From a bacterium (GTDB lineage: Bacteria > Electryoneota > Electryoneia > Electryoneales > Electryoneaceae): a stretch of DNA of 64,000 bases. The notes under the pieces are model-generated. The model ran no database searches. It saw only the letters and a program-made list of their open reading frames with translations, and was not told the DNA's origin. Each line of letters opens with the position of its first letter. Position 1 is the stretch's first letter. Both the position numbers and the translations under genes were made by a program. The stretch is taken from the NCBI GenBank assembly GCA_020444425.1, contig JAHLLB010000001.1, positions 202,938 to 266,937 on the forward strand, given 5' to 3'. Of this stretch, positions 46,483 to 57,110 are shown one piece after another.

Positions 46483-47016
46483 ATGAGTAAAGTGAGTACC
46501 GCGACTTCAGTGGAACACACATCCTCAGAGCAGGATTCGGATGTGAAGGATTCGTCTTCCAGTCAGGCCAGCAGATCCTCGAACACAGATACTGTGTCTC
46601 GTCCAGGTAGCAACGGTCATACACCGGATAAGACGTTGGACAACAATTCCGCAACGGCATACATGCAGGTTTCCGGACCACAGCAACCCGGCCAGCCAAA
46701 GTTGATTGAGAAGGCCGGTAACATCTTCGGCACGTTCGGCAAGTTCATGTACAACGCGTTCAGTTTCGCCATGTACATGGTTGGCTTGTTCGGATTCCTC
46801 TGCGGTGCGTCAGTTCCGATCGTAACGCTGTGGTTCTTCCTAAACGTGGACGTCACCATCCGTTGGTGGCACATCATCCTCGGTGTCGGTGGCAACATCG
46901 GGATCTTCATTGTCTCGATGAACATGATCCGGGATCTGTATGTGCAACCGCTGATCGAAAAGATCGAAGCGGCCCAGTCCAAGGCGATGTGGGGCGAACG
47001 GCCGTCACGCTACTGA
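46483..47016 (+). CDS. Small membrane protein, two TM helices, unknown function
   Basis: 177 aa; low-complexity Ser-rich N-terminus, then YNAFSFAMYMVGLFGFLCGASVPIVTLWFFLNVDVTIRWWHIILGVGGNIGIFIVSMNMIRDLYVQPLIEKIE; terminator follows. Confidence 0.7.
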   Translation: MSKVSTATSVEHTSSEQDSDVKDSSSSQASRSSNTDTVSRPGSNGHTPDKTLDNNSATAYMQVSGPQQPGQPKLIEKAGNIFGTFGKFMYNAFSFAMYMVGLFGFLCGASVPIVTLWFFLNVDVTIRWWHIILGVGGNIGIFIVSMNMIRDLYVQPLIEKIEAAQSKAMWGERPSRY

Positions 47017-47042
47017 GATACGCCGGTTGTGAAACGACTTCG

Positions 47043-47070
47043 ACGCCCCTGCCGGGGCGTTTTCTTTTGC
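47043..47070 (+). terminator. Rho-independent terminator
   Basis: ACGCCCC-TGCC-GGGGCGTTTTCTTTT just after the 47016 stop. Confidence 0.85.
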
Positions 47071-47306
47071 CCTCCGGGATTCGGCGGGAGCGTGTTTTGA
47101 TGTGTACATTACCGTGCAGATGAGTTACGCATAAAGTGTTCCGAAACGAACGAGCCCTGTCTGTTCTCCGGGAATCTCGATTAATAGCGAGATCGGAGTG
47201 GAATTCCGGATCTGCTGGTGCTTATGTTAGGAACACTTAACTAGCTGAGAAGCATAACGATGTCCCGAGCCCCCCAATGGCACGGGCACTGATTTCTAAC
47301 GTGGAG

Positions 47307-47675
47307 ATGCGCCCGATGAAGAACGTATTTGTGCTCTTGCTCGCGATTGTGATGACTGGTGGACTGTTGGTTGGTGCGAATGCGGTGAACGCCGGAAACG
47401 CCGTGACCAAGGCGGACAACGGTAGTTGTTGCCCGTCCACGACCACGACGATTCAGAAAATGGACAGCGGACATTGCACGGGTGAAGCGATTCAGGCTCA
47501 GAAGACTGACGCCTGCTGCCCGGGTGAAGCTGCTCCGATCACGGCTGAGAAGGAATCCAGCTGCCACGACGACCTTCAGGTCAAGACCATCTCGGGTGAA
47601 GAGTGCCCGTCTGCGGGTCACTGCCCGGATTCCGGCAAGTCCCAGACGGCAAGCCCGAGCAAAAAGTCGATCTAA
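47307..47675 (+). CDS. Small secreted Cys-rich protein
   Basis: Start MRPMKNVFVLLLAIVMTGGLLVGANAVNAG (or Met at 47316). Eight Cys including two CCP motifs and two GHC motifs (NGSCCPS, SGHCTG, DACCPG, SSCHDD, EECPSAGHCPD); strong terminator follows. Confidence 0.7.
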   Translation: MRPMKNVFVLLLAIVMTGGLLVGANAVNAGNAVTKADNGSCCPSTTTTIQKMDSGHCTGEAIQAQKTDACCPGEAAPITAEKESSCHDDLQVKTISGEECPSAGHCPDSGKSQTASPSKKSI

Positions 47676-47705
47676 CCCGATTGACGCACTGATTCTTGAG
47701 CTACC

Positions 47706-47731
47706 AAAGCCCCGCGATGCGGGGCTTTTTC
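47706..47731 (+). terminator. Rho-independent terminator
   Basis: AAGCCCCGCGATGCGGGGCTTTTT. Confidence 0.88.
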
Positions 47732-47762
47732 AGATCGTTGACAAACCCCGGATCGCCAGGGG

Positions 47763-47870
47763 TGTCATTCTGAGCGAAGCGAAGAAGGTCCAGCTTTGCT
47801 GCCAACCAATAATCCTAACCCATTGATAATCTGGATCTTCTTCACTTCTCTTCGTTCCGTTCAGAATGAC
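47763..47870. repeat. GTCATTCTGAGCGAAGCGAAGAAG-type inverted pair
   Basis: gtcattctgagcgaagcgaagaaggtc ... gatcttcttcacttctcttcgttccgttcagaatgac. Confidence 0.85.
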
Positions 47871-47928
47871 GCGACAGCCGAATTTTCCTTGAATCCCGAA
47901 CGTTGCCACTTTGTCAGCAGTCTGCAAA

Positions 47929-47953
47929 ACCCCGCGATGCGGGGCTTTTTGAG
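47929..47953 (+). terminator. Second near-identical terminator-like hairpin
   Basis: AACCCCGCGATGCGGGGCTTTTTGAG, about 223 bp after the first copy. Confidence 0.75.
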
Positions 47954-47982
47954 TCTCATGAAACTGGCCGGCAGTGCGACGT

Positions 47983-48723
47983 TCACTTGTTGAAGCTGGC
48001 GATTTCCTGTTTCGACAGCTTACGGTAGCCGGCGGGTTTGAGCGATCCCAGCTGGACGTCCCCGATCCGCACTCGCACCAGTTCCTTCACCTCGAGGTCA
48101 ATCGTATCCGCCAGGCGGCGAATGTGATTCTTGCGGCCTTCCTTGAGGATCACGCGCACATACGACCCCACCGGTTCCGCGCTTTCACAGCCAAACGTGC
48201 GGCCATCTTCCTCGAAGGTCGCGGTCGCGAGGCGTTTTGCGGACGGCGTCGGCCGGCTGCCCTTGAAGCGCACGAGGTACTCTTTCTCTTTCTCGAAGCT
48301 GGGGTGCATCACGTGGTTCGCCCAATCTCCATCGCTCGTGAGCAATAACAGGCCAGACGATGCCCGGTCGAGCCGTCCCGCAGGAAACAAACGGCGCTCA
48401 AACGGGATCACCGCCTGCAGCGTCTGCCCCTTCTCTTTCCCCTTGATGAAGGTTGAGAGCACGCCCGGCGGCTTGTGCAGTGCGAGGTAGATGTGCGCTT
48501 GTTCGCGGGGGATGATCTTGCCGTCCACTTCGATGCTCGCCTCGCCCGGATCGACCTTGCTGCCCAGTTCACGGACCGGTTTGCCATCGACGAGGACTCG
48601 CCCTTCGACCATCATCTGCTCGGCCTGGCGGCGGGACGCGACCCCTCGTTTCGAGAGCAGCGCGCTGAGCCGGATGAGGCCGTCATCGGGTTTCGATTTC
48701 GGTTTCGGTTTTTGTTTTGCCAT
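47983..48723 (-). CDS. RsuA/RluB-family pseudouridine synthase with S4 domain
   Basis: IRLSALLSKRGVASRRQAEQMMVEGRVLVDGKPV; ERRLFPAGRLDRASSGLLLLTSDGDW. Confidence 0.93.
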   Translation of the reverse strand: MAKQKPKPKSKPDDGLIRLSALLSKRGVASRRQAEQMMVEGRVLVDGKPVRELGSKVDPGEASIEVDGKIIPREQAHIYLALHKPPGVLSTFIKGKEKGQTLQAVIPFERRLFPAGRLDRASSGLLLLTSDGDWANHVMHPSFEKEKEYLVRFKGSRPTPSAKRLATATFEEDGRTFGCESAEPVGSYVRVILKEGRKNHIRRLADTIDLEVKELVRVRIGDVQLGSLKPAGYRKLSKQEIASFNK

Positions 48724-48731
48724 GCTGGAAA

Positions 48732-49520
48732 CTACTGCTCGGAGGCGAAGACTTGCTCGAGGAATTGGTCAATGGTCTCGCGGGCCTGTTCCGCGAGATC
48801 GGGATCGTACGCCGCGCCACGGACAGTCGTCGGAGCGTCCGGATCCATGAATCCGCGCTGGGCACGCCCATACACGACGAGTTCGTAATCCACCCCGCCC
48901 TCACGCATCTCGTCGATGAACTCGTGCAACTCAGATTTGCCGAGGTACGGGTCGGAGTCGGCATGCAGGACGAGGACCCGTCCTTGAATTTTGCGGCCAT
49001 CGCTGGCGGACGCCGGCTTGATCGAGGCGTTAATGGCGATGGTTCCGGCCAACCTCGCGCCGGTACGCGCGAGTTCGAGCGCGGCGGTTCCTCCGAACGC
49101 CTGTCCCATCACAGCGACCCGTTTCGCGTCCACGATCCAGTACTCTTTGGTGAAGGCGTCGAAGGAACGAAACGCGCGTTTTCGGAAGAAATCGCGGTCG
49201 GCGTACAACTCACGGGTGGCTTCCTTCGCCTGCTCGGCGTTGCGGGGACGAACGTCACGGCCAAACAGGTCGGCGACCATCACGATATAGCCCGCACCGG
49301 CATACTCACGGGCGAGCGCGATGTCCTTCGGTTGCGGACCGCGCCAGTCGTGGAAAATGATCAAGCCGGGGCGTTTGTTGTCGGCGGCATCATTGTAGAC
49401 GACGGTTGCTTCGAGCGGGACGCCGTTGTGGTCATACTCCAGCGGTTCTTCACGGATGGATGCGAAACCGGCCTGCGCGAGCAGGAGGAACAGGGTCGAA
49501 ACGATCAGCAGGTTGCGCAT
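48732..49520 (-). CDS. Dienelactone hydrolase family protein, secreted
   Basis: Signal peptide; GLIIFHDWRGPQPKDIALAREYAGAGYIVMVADLFGRDVRP; VAVMGQAFGGTAALELA; LVLHADSDPYLGKSE. Confidence 0.88.
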   Translation of the reverse strand: MRNLLIVSTLFLLLAQAGFASIREEPLEYDHNGVPLEATVVYNDAADNKRPGLIIFHDWRGPQPKDIALAREYAGAGYIVMVADLFGRDVRPRNAEQAKEATRELYADRDFFRKRAFRSFDAFTKEYWIVDAKRVAVMGQAFGGTAALELARTGARLAGTIAINASIKPASASDGRKIQGRVLVLHADSDPYLGKSELHEFIDEMREGGVDYELVVYGRAQRGFMDPDAPTTVRGAAYDPDLAEQARETIDQFLEQVFASEQ

Positions 49521-49532
49521 GATGACGGCCAG

Positions 49533-51251
49533 TTACCAGATCTTGTCGATCTCGGCGCCGGTGTAAAAGCGCTTGAGGATTTCGTCGTAGCTCATGCCAT
49601 CCGCGGCCATCGCGCCGGTGGCGGTCTGGTCGAGGCCGACGCCGTGTCCGAATCCCGCGCCAATCAGGGTGAGTTCGACCGGTTCGCCCATGTCGCCCAT
49701 CACCATGTCAACGACAAAGCAAGAGCTGTACAACGCGCTTTCGCTCAGCGCACGGCGGATGTTCAGCTCACCGTGAATGATGTGGTTGCGATGGCTGCCG
49801 AGCAGTTCGAGTTCGACGATTCGTCCGGACACGCCTCGTTTGATCGGATGCACGGCGATCAGTGTGCCAATATCAAAGCCGAGCTTGCGCTTGAGGATAT
49901 CTTCCAGTTCACGTCTGGCGTACGATACTTCCCAGCGGAAATAGCGGGCATTGCGGTCGAGAATGTCGATCCCGGTGCCGCGCGGATTGGACCACGAAAC
50001 CGGGTGTGAGCGAATCCACTTGTTGACGTCGTCTTCGTTCGTCAAATCATACGTGAACTTCTTCGGATCCTTGACCACGGGAATGCCAGTCAGATATGGC
50101 ACCGCGGGCGGGTTCCAGAATTCCTGGCTTTCGGTGTGGCCGCCGCTATTTGCGCAGAAAAACGCCTCGCAGACAAGATCGCCGGATTTCAGAACCTGGC
50201 CTGCAGTTTCTACAACGGCGCGCGTGGTAATGTCGTGATGCCGCGTGGTTCCGGAATACACCTGGAAGGCGACCGTCGCCGGGAAATCCGCCGTGTCGGA
50301 CGCCGGTCGCGTAGACAGTGTCGAAACGGTGTAGCTGCGCGCCGCAACCGCCTGCGCCTTCAACGCTTCAAGCGGGTAGCTGTGATGCATCTCGGACGGA
50401 ATCACGCCCTTGAGGTATTCGTCCAAAGGCAGCTCGTTGATCGCCATCAGGTTGCCGGTGTTGCCGATCAATACTTCGAGCGCACCCTTGTAGGTACGAT
50501 CCTCAGTGTGTTCCCAGTGGAAGCCAACCCCGACCCGGATCGAATAAACCGTGATTTCGGCGTCGCCGTCCGGTTCAATTCGGAAGCCCTGCTTGACGAT
50601 GGCGGAACGATCATACTCGGAATCATAGACCTCGACGGTGCCTTGTGCCTTGGTGATGCGGTGGCGAAGCACGTGCGGTGTCCATGTGGTGTCAATATCA
50701 TACAGCGTGTCGATCATCGGCCGGGCATCACTCTCACGTTCGAACGCGCCGAGGATGACTCGCCAGACCTGGCCGTGATGGACGAGAGTGCCGCCGATTC
50801 TGATGTCGCGTCCGAGCGGAAGCACACGAGCCTGATGGCCCTTGCTGGTCAACAATTCAGCGATTTGCCGGGCTTCATCTTCATCGGCCAGTGTGTCAAC
50901 GAGGACGCTGTAGACGTACTTGGCGGGCTCGGATTGGTCAACCTTGCTGCGCCAGAGGAGGTCGGATTCAATGCCGGAGAAGATCTTTTCACCGGCGAGG
51001 TTGAAAATGCTGAAGGATCCGGAAATGCGGAAATCGACGTGGTTGTAGCGCTCGAGCAGACGCACGCGCACCGTGGGTTCGGCCGCCGTCTCGACTGCCG
51101 CATCAAGTTGCGTGGCATTGGAGTCGTGGTCCGGGGGAGAACTACCGGGTTGCTTTTTTGTCGACGCCATACTCGTCTCCAGCGCGAGGACCGTCCATAG
51201 CATCATGCATGCGAGCAGAGTGATGATAAACCGTTTGTCAAACAATCGCAT
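49533..51251 (-). CDS. SpoIID/LytB-domain protein with SPOR-like region
   Basis: MRLFDKRFIITLLACMMLWTVLALET; LPLDEYLKGVIPSEMHHSYPLEALKAQAVAARSYTVSTL; GAGFGHGVGLDQTATGAMAADGMSYDEILKRFYTGAEI. Confidence 0.9.
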   Translation of the reverse strand: MRLFDKRFIITLLACMMLWTVLALETSMASTKKQPGSSPPDHDSNATQLDAAVETAAEPTVRVRLLERYNHVDFRISGSFSIFNLAGEKIFSGIESDLLWRSKVDQSEPAKYVYSVLVDTLADEDEARQIAELLTSKGHQARVLPLGRDIRIGGTLVHHGQVWRVILGAFERESDARPMIDTLYDIDTTWTPHVLRHRITKAQGTVEVYDSEYDRSAIVKQGFRIEPDGDAEITVYSIRVGVGFHWEHTEDRTYKGALEVLIGNTGNLMAINELPLDEYLKGVIPSEMHHSYPLEALKAQAVAARSYTVSTLSTRPASDTADFPATVAFQVYSGTTRHHDITTRAVVETAGQVLKSGDLVCEAFFCANSGGHTESQEFWNPPAVPYLTGIPVVKDPKKFTYDLTNEDDVNKWIRSHPVSWSNPRGTGIDILDRNARYFRWEVSYARRELEDILKRKLGFDIGTLIAVHPIKRGVSGRIVELELLGSHRNHIIHGELNIRRALSESALYSSCFVVDMVMGDMGEPVELTLIGAGFGHGVGLDQTATGAMAADGMSYDEILKRFYTGAEIDKIW

Positions 51252-51350
51252 GCGACCGAGGCTGTACTCTCCTGGTCTCACCGACGTGTGAACCCTCCCC
51301 CCGGATAGCCCCACACGTTGGAAAAGTGTGTATGTGGCATAAGCCACGTT

Positions 51351-52463
51351 CTACTCTTCGTTTTTGCGCGCGAGCCATCCTTTTTCGAGGAAGGCAGCGT
51401 GCAGAACGCGGACCGCTTCGTCCGCCTGATCCCGGGGCACGGCCAACCACAGCTCCGCCCCGGCGGAAACGATGCCCGCCACCGGAATGTTCGCGTCGAA
51501 CAAGGTAACCGTCACGCAACGGTGCAGACCCGGGGTGTTCTCTCGCGCTTGAACGATGGTCAGCCCGCTGTAAATGCCCTCCTCTTTCGAGGCGGAAACT
51601 TCCCAGCAGAGCCAGGTTCCATCGCTGTGAATCAGGCGTTCCAGCTTGTACGCATTTTCGGGTTCGACATCCTGACGCGTCAACTTCAACCCATCGCGCC
51701 GGGCAATGCCGACAATCGTCGGGCAACCGTAGGGGCGGTTCGTGATGATCGTCCCCACCTTGTCCGTGGTGGTCCTCCCGATACGCAAAGGTACTTGCTG
51801 CTCTCCTGCCAGTCGAGCCGCTTCGCTCTGGAGCACGCTGGAACCCCCACGCGCCATGCGTTGAGCGGTCTCATAGTCAATTTCGGACAACAATTGCGCC
51901 TGTTCGACGATATGTGGATCGGCAGTGAACATGCCGTCCACATCCTTCATCAGCTCGCAACGTTCGGCTCCGATCGCCTTCGCCAGTGCGATCGCGGTCA
52001 GGTCGCTGCCACCCCGGCCAAGGGTGGTGATTTCCTTATGGATGGACACACCCTGGAAGCCGGCGACAACAACGACCTGGTCGTTTTCCAGCGCTTCTAG
52101 CAGCCGCACCGGGCGAACATCGACAATATGCGCTTCGCCGTGGGCGGTATCTGTGATGATGCCCACTTGGCTTCCGGTGTAGCTCACCGCTTTGACACCC
52201 TCGGCGTCCAGCGCCATCGCCAGTAATGAACAGGAGATCCGCTCTCCCACGGACAGCAGCATGTCCATTTCACGTTTCGGCGGGTTCGGGTGCAACGTGT
52301 TCGCCAGTGAGATGAACTCGTCCGTTGTCGCAGCCATCGCGGAGACGACCACGACCACATCGTTGCCTTCCTTTTTCAAGTCGGCAATGTGTTTCGCGAC
52401 CAGCTTGATCTGCTCCGGCTGACGCAGACTCGAGCCACCGTATTTGCGAACGATGCGGCTCAT
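51351..52463 (-). CDS. lysC: Aspartate kinase
   Basis: IVRKYGGSSLRQPEQI; SVGERISCSLLAMAL; TTLGRGGSDLTAIALAKAIGAERCELMKDVDGMFTADP. Confidence 0.94.
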   Translation of the reverse strand: MSRIVRKYGGSSLRQPEQIKLVAKHIADLKKEGNDVVVVVSAMAATTDEFISLANTLHPNPPKREMDMLLSVGERISCSLLAMALDAEGVKAVSYTGSQVGIITDTAHGEAHIVDVRPVRLLEALENDQVVVVAGFQGVSIHKEITTLGRGGSDLTAIALAKAIGAERCELMKDVDGMFTADPHIVEQAQLLSEIDYETAQRMARGGSSVLQSEAARLAGEQQVPLRIGRTTTDKVGTIITNRPYGCPTIVGIARRDGLKLTRQDVEPENAYKLERLIHSDGTWLCWEVSASKEEGIYSGLTIVQARENTPGLHRCVTVTLFDANIPVAGIVSAGAELWLAVPRDQADEAVRVLHAAFLEKGWLARKNEE

Positions 52464-53173
52464 GCGTCCAACCCCAGCACATCCGCCATCGTGTATGCGC
52501 CGGACGTTTTGCCCTTCATGAAGCGAACGGCAGGCGCCACTCCGCGCGCGAGGGCGGAACGGGAGGTGGCACGGTGCACCAGCTCAAGCGTCTCCCCTTC
52601 CGCTGCAAAAATGACGTGATGTTCGCCAACAACCTCACCGATACGCTGCGAGGTCGTCTGCGATTCGGCTCCGACCGCGAGCAGCATCTCGTAGATCTTC
52701 TTCGCCGTGCCGGACGGTTGATCCAGCTTGTGCCGGTGGTGGACGTCGTGAATGCCGATATCGTAGTCTTTGAGCGCCTTTGCCGCACGGGTAGCGAGGT
52801 CGAAGAGAACGTTCATCCCCTGCGAGAGGTTCGGCGCGATCAGGTGGGCGTTGGTCAGGGAATTGAGTGTTGCCAGTTGGTCGTCGTTGAATCCGGTCGC
52901 ACCGATCACGATCGGGATACCGTGCTGCTGCGCGCGCAGCGCGTGCTCGACCGCCCCCTCGGCGAGGGTGACATCGACCCAGACATCGGCCTCGAATCCG
53001 GCGTCAGGCGAGTCCGCCTCGATGGTGCAGCCGGCAATGGTCTTTCCGGTGTTGGCGTCGATGTCGACGGCGTGCGCGACGACGATGTCGTCTTCTTTCG
53101 CCAGCGACGTCAGCACCTCGCTGCCCATTCGGCCCGCAGCACCAAACAGGCTGATCCGGATGGCTTCGCTCAT
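52460..53173 (-). CDS. dapB: 4-hydroxy-tetrahydrodipicolinate reductase
   Basis: IRISLFGAAGRMGSEVL; IGIHDVHHRHKLDQPSGTAKK. Confidence 0.95.
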   Translation of the reverse strand: MSEAIRISLFGAAGRMGSEVLTSLAKEDDIVVAHAVDIDANTGKTIAGCTIEADSPDAGFEADVWVDVTLAEGAVEHALRAQQHGIPIVIGATGFNDDQLATLNSLTNAHLIAPNLSQGMNVLFDLATRAAKALKDYDIGIHDVHHRHKLDQPSGTAKKIYEMLLAVGAESQTTSQRIGEVVGEHHVIFAAEGETLELVHRATSRSALARGVAPAVRFMKGKTSGAYTMADVLGLDA

Positions 53174-53182
53174 ACGTTTCCC

Positions 53183-54088
53183 TCAGAGCAGACCGAGTTT
53201 ACGCAGATCGTTCTCGACGATTTCAACGTGGGTCGGGTTGGTCAGCGGCGCCAGCGGCATGCGCACCGGCCCCGACGGCAGCCCGAGACGGGACAACACG
53301 TATTTCGCCGGCGAGGGGCTGGTTTCGATGAACAGGCTGCGTGACAATGCGGCAAAACGCTGGTGCAGCTCGAATGCGCGGCTGTGGTCGCCCTTTTCAT
53401 GCGCGTTAAACTGCTCCACGACCAGGTCCGGCACCACGTTCGATAGGACCGATACCGCGCCGTGTCCACCCACCTCCCAGATCGGCAGGTTGATGCCATC
53501 CTCGCCGGACAGAATCGGGGTCAGGTGGCCGAAGCGATGCGTCGCCTCCCACACCTGCGTCAGGTTGCCGGACGCTTCCTTCAGGGCAGCGATCTCCTGG
53601 ATTTCCAGCAGCCGCTCGTAGGCGTTCGGGGACAGGTTGAGAGCGGTGCGGCCGGGAACGTTGTATACCATCATCGGGAAGCCGGGGTTGACCTCCGCGA
53701 CGTGGCCGAAGTGCCGCAGCAAACCGTCCGCCGTCGGTTTGTTGTAGTAGGGTGTGATCACCAATCCGCCGTCCGCGCCGAGTTCCTTCGCTTTCGCGGT
53801 GCGCGATGCGCTGGCTTCGGTGTTGTTGGTACCAGTTCCGGCGATAACCCACGCCTTGCCGTCCGCAAGCTCAACGGCGATTTCAATCACCTTCACCCAT
53901 TCATCGTGCGTCAGCGCCGGTGTTTCACCAGTTGTCCCACAAGGCACGAGCCCGTGAATGCCGGCGTCGAGCTGGCGTTTAATCAACGTCCGCAAGCCCG
54001 GTTCATCCAGCGCGCCGGATTCGGTGAACGGCGTGACGATGGCCGTGAAAACGCCCTTCCACGGGGCGCGCTTCGGTGTCGCGGTCAT
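53183..54088 (-). CDS. dapA: 4-hydroxy-tetrahydrodipicolinate synthase
   Basis: GVFTAIVTPFTESGALDEPGL; GLVPCGTTGETPALTHDEW; GLVITPYYNKPTADGL; MVYNVPGRTALNLS; ALKEASGNL. Confidence 0.96.
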   Translation of the reverse strand: MTATPKRAPWKGVFTAIVTPFTESGALDEPGLRTLIKRQLDAGIHGLVPCGTTGETPALTHDEWVKVIEIAVELADGKAWVIAGTGTNNTEASASRTAKAKELGADGGLVITPYYNKPTADGLLRHFGHVAEVNPGFPMMVYNVPGRTALNLSPNAYERLLEIQEIAALKEASGNLTQVWEATHRFGHLTPILSGEDGINLPIWEVGGHGAVSVLSNVVPDLVVEQFNAHEKGDHSRAFELHQRFAALSRSLFIETSPSPAKYVLSRLGLPSGPVRMPLAPLTNPTHVEIVENDLRKLGLL

Positions 54089-54112
54089 GGTGCTCCTTCA
54101 GACCCTGAAAGG

Positions 54113-55530
<1,418 letters not shown>

Positions 55531-55630
55531 GGATGTTTCCGTTTCTTGCGAGGGTTAGTTCAACTTCCGAAGGCTATCCGATTACCAGTGGTCGAAGGTT
55601 CTCCGACTACCAATAGCTGTCAATTGGCGG

Positions 55631-55725
55631 GGTGTCATCCTGAACGAAGTGAAGGATCTCCAGATTCTCCATACGTCTGATCTTCTGGAGATTCTTCACA
55701 TCGCTTCGCAATGTTCAGAATGACA
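55631..55725. repeat. GTCATCCTGAACGAAGTGAAGGATC-type inverted pair
   Basis: ggtgtcatcctgaacgaagtgaaggatctccagatt ... gattcttcacatcgcttcgcaatgttcagaatgacac. Confidence 0.85.
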
Positions 55726-55833
55726 CTTCCAGTCGGCAATCCCGCCGGTGGGGCAAAATAGACGCCTGCCCGGGTACAGGCAAGCGATGCGCGGGTATGA
55801 TTCTCCGGATGGAAACGGCGATACGACGACGCA

Positions 55834-57009
55834 TCAGTGCCAGAGCAGATGCATTTGGCCCTCGTCATTGAAGTTCGCGTGGATCGGATCGATTTCGAGT
55901 CCCTGCGGGTCGTGCGTCAGGTAAATCTCTTTTACCAGTGCTCCGCCGCCATGCTCACTTGCCCGCCGCACGATGCCGGAAAAGCCAAGGTACCTTCCGG
56001 TGCTGTTGGACTTGATCTTGACCCGGCTGCCGATGGGGAATCGCTGCAACATCAGGCACAGCGTTTCCATGGCGTAGGTGTTGTAGACCTGCTCGTTACC
56101 GGCGGCCATCTGCTCGACGCAGGTCAGCAGGTCGCAGGAGAGTTCGGTGACCGGATCTTTGCGCAACCGTTCGAACCCGATGGCCGTGTTGACCAGTTCA
56201 GCTTGCGGCAGCATCGTCGACGGGGACAGCCGCCGTTGCGGACGCGGCGGTTGATCCGCACCCTTCAGGCCGCTGGGGAATCCCCGGCCGCTGTACCGTT
56301 CCTCCTGTTGCAGAATGATCTGGTTCTCGAGATCAGCCTCCGGGTTGCTGCCACGCACAATCATGCTCGCAAAGGTGGGGTGCTCGCGTGCGACGACCTT
56401 CTCCAGATCGGTCTGGCTGGTTTCTTCGATGGCGTAGGATTCAAACACTGTCCGGCCGATGAAGTGGATCAGCGCCGCCGAGGCGACGGCAGCCATGTCG
56501 CGGACGGGATAATTGAACTCATGGGCGAGGATCAGGCTCAGGCTGGCGCAACGGACCCCGAATTCGATCCATGGATCCGGCGGAACCTTCGGCATGGAAA
56601 TCAGCGTGGTCACCTGCTGGTGGGCTGCCTCGATCAGGATGTCCTGCAGCTTGCTCAGGGTGGTGTTGTCGAGCGTGCTGCCTTCGCGGGCCGGATGCTT
56701 GACCAAAGCGTCCGTCAACGCATTATCCGCCCAGTATTTGGTCACTGTCTCCGGTTTCGGCTGCTCACTCATGCTGAGGCTGAGATCAATATTCCGGGCG
56801 ACAATCTCCCGAATGATCATCCCGGGATAGACAGCTTCCTCCCCGAGATCCATCACCGGCACACGTCCGGCGCTCAGTTCAGCCAGGCGGCTCAGATGCT
56901 TCTTCTGCAAACGGAAACCGGCGGGCGCAATAATAAGTCCATCATTGTCAAATTGGGTGCGACCGAGAACATCACCTTCCTTCAGTTCACCGACGGCGAT
57001 CAGATGCAT
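55834..57009 (-). CDS. Degenerate HD-GYP-like protein
   Basis: 391 aa; ALIHFIGRTVFESYAIEE aligns with ALLHDIGK; REHPTFASMIVRG with the HPxxG region; QQEERYSGRGFPSGLKG with HHERxDGxGYPxGLxG. Confidence 0.6.
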   Translation of the reverse strand: MHLIAVGELKEGDVLGRTQFDNDGLIIAPAGFRLQKKHLSRLAELSAGRVPVMDLGEEAVYPGMIIREIVARNIDLSLSMSEQPKPETVTKYWADNALTDALVKHPAREGSTLDNTTLSKLQDILIEAAHQQVTTLISMPKVPPDPWIEFGVRCASLSLILAHEFNYPVRDMAAVASAALIHFIGRTVFESYAIEETSQTDLEKVVAREHPTFASMIVRGSNPEADLENQIILQQEERYSGRGFPSGLKGADQPPRPQRRLSPSTMLPQAELVNTAIGFERLRKDPVTELSCDLLTCVEQMAAGNEQVYNTYAMETLCLMLQRFPIGSRVKIKSNSTGRYLGFSGIVRRASEHGGGALVKEIYLTHDPQGLEIDPIHANFNDEGQMHLLWH

Positions 57010-57110
57010 CCCATTCCCCCATCTTCCCCGTAGACCCGAACCCTAAATAGTGTCATCCTCAGAAGGACAAAGGTAGAACGTGAAACGGCCCGGGGAAAGT
57101 GGGAGCAGGG

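Noticed and set aside
48717-50009. 430-aa plus-strand ORF
   Set aside because: Antisense to dienelactone hydrolase and SpoIID genes that have clear motifs.
55837-57033. 398-aa plus-strand ORF
   Set aside because: Antisense to the HD-GYP-like gene; no recognisable domain or signal.
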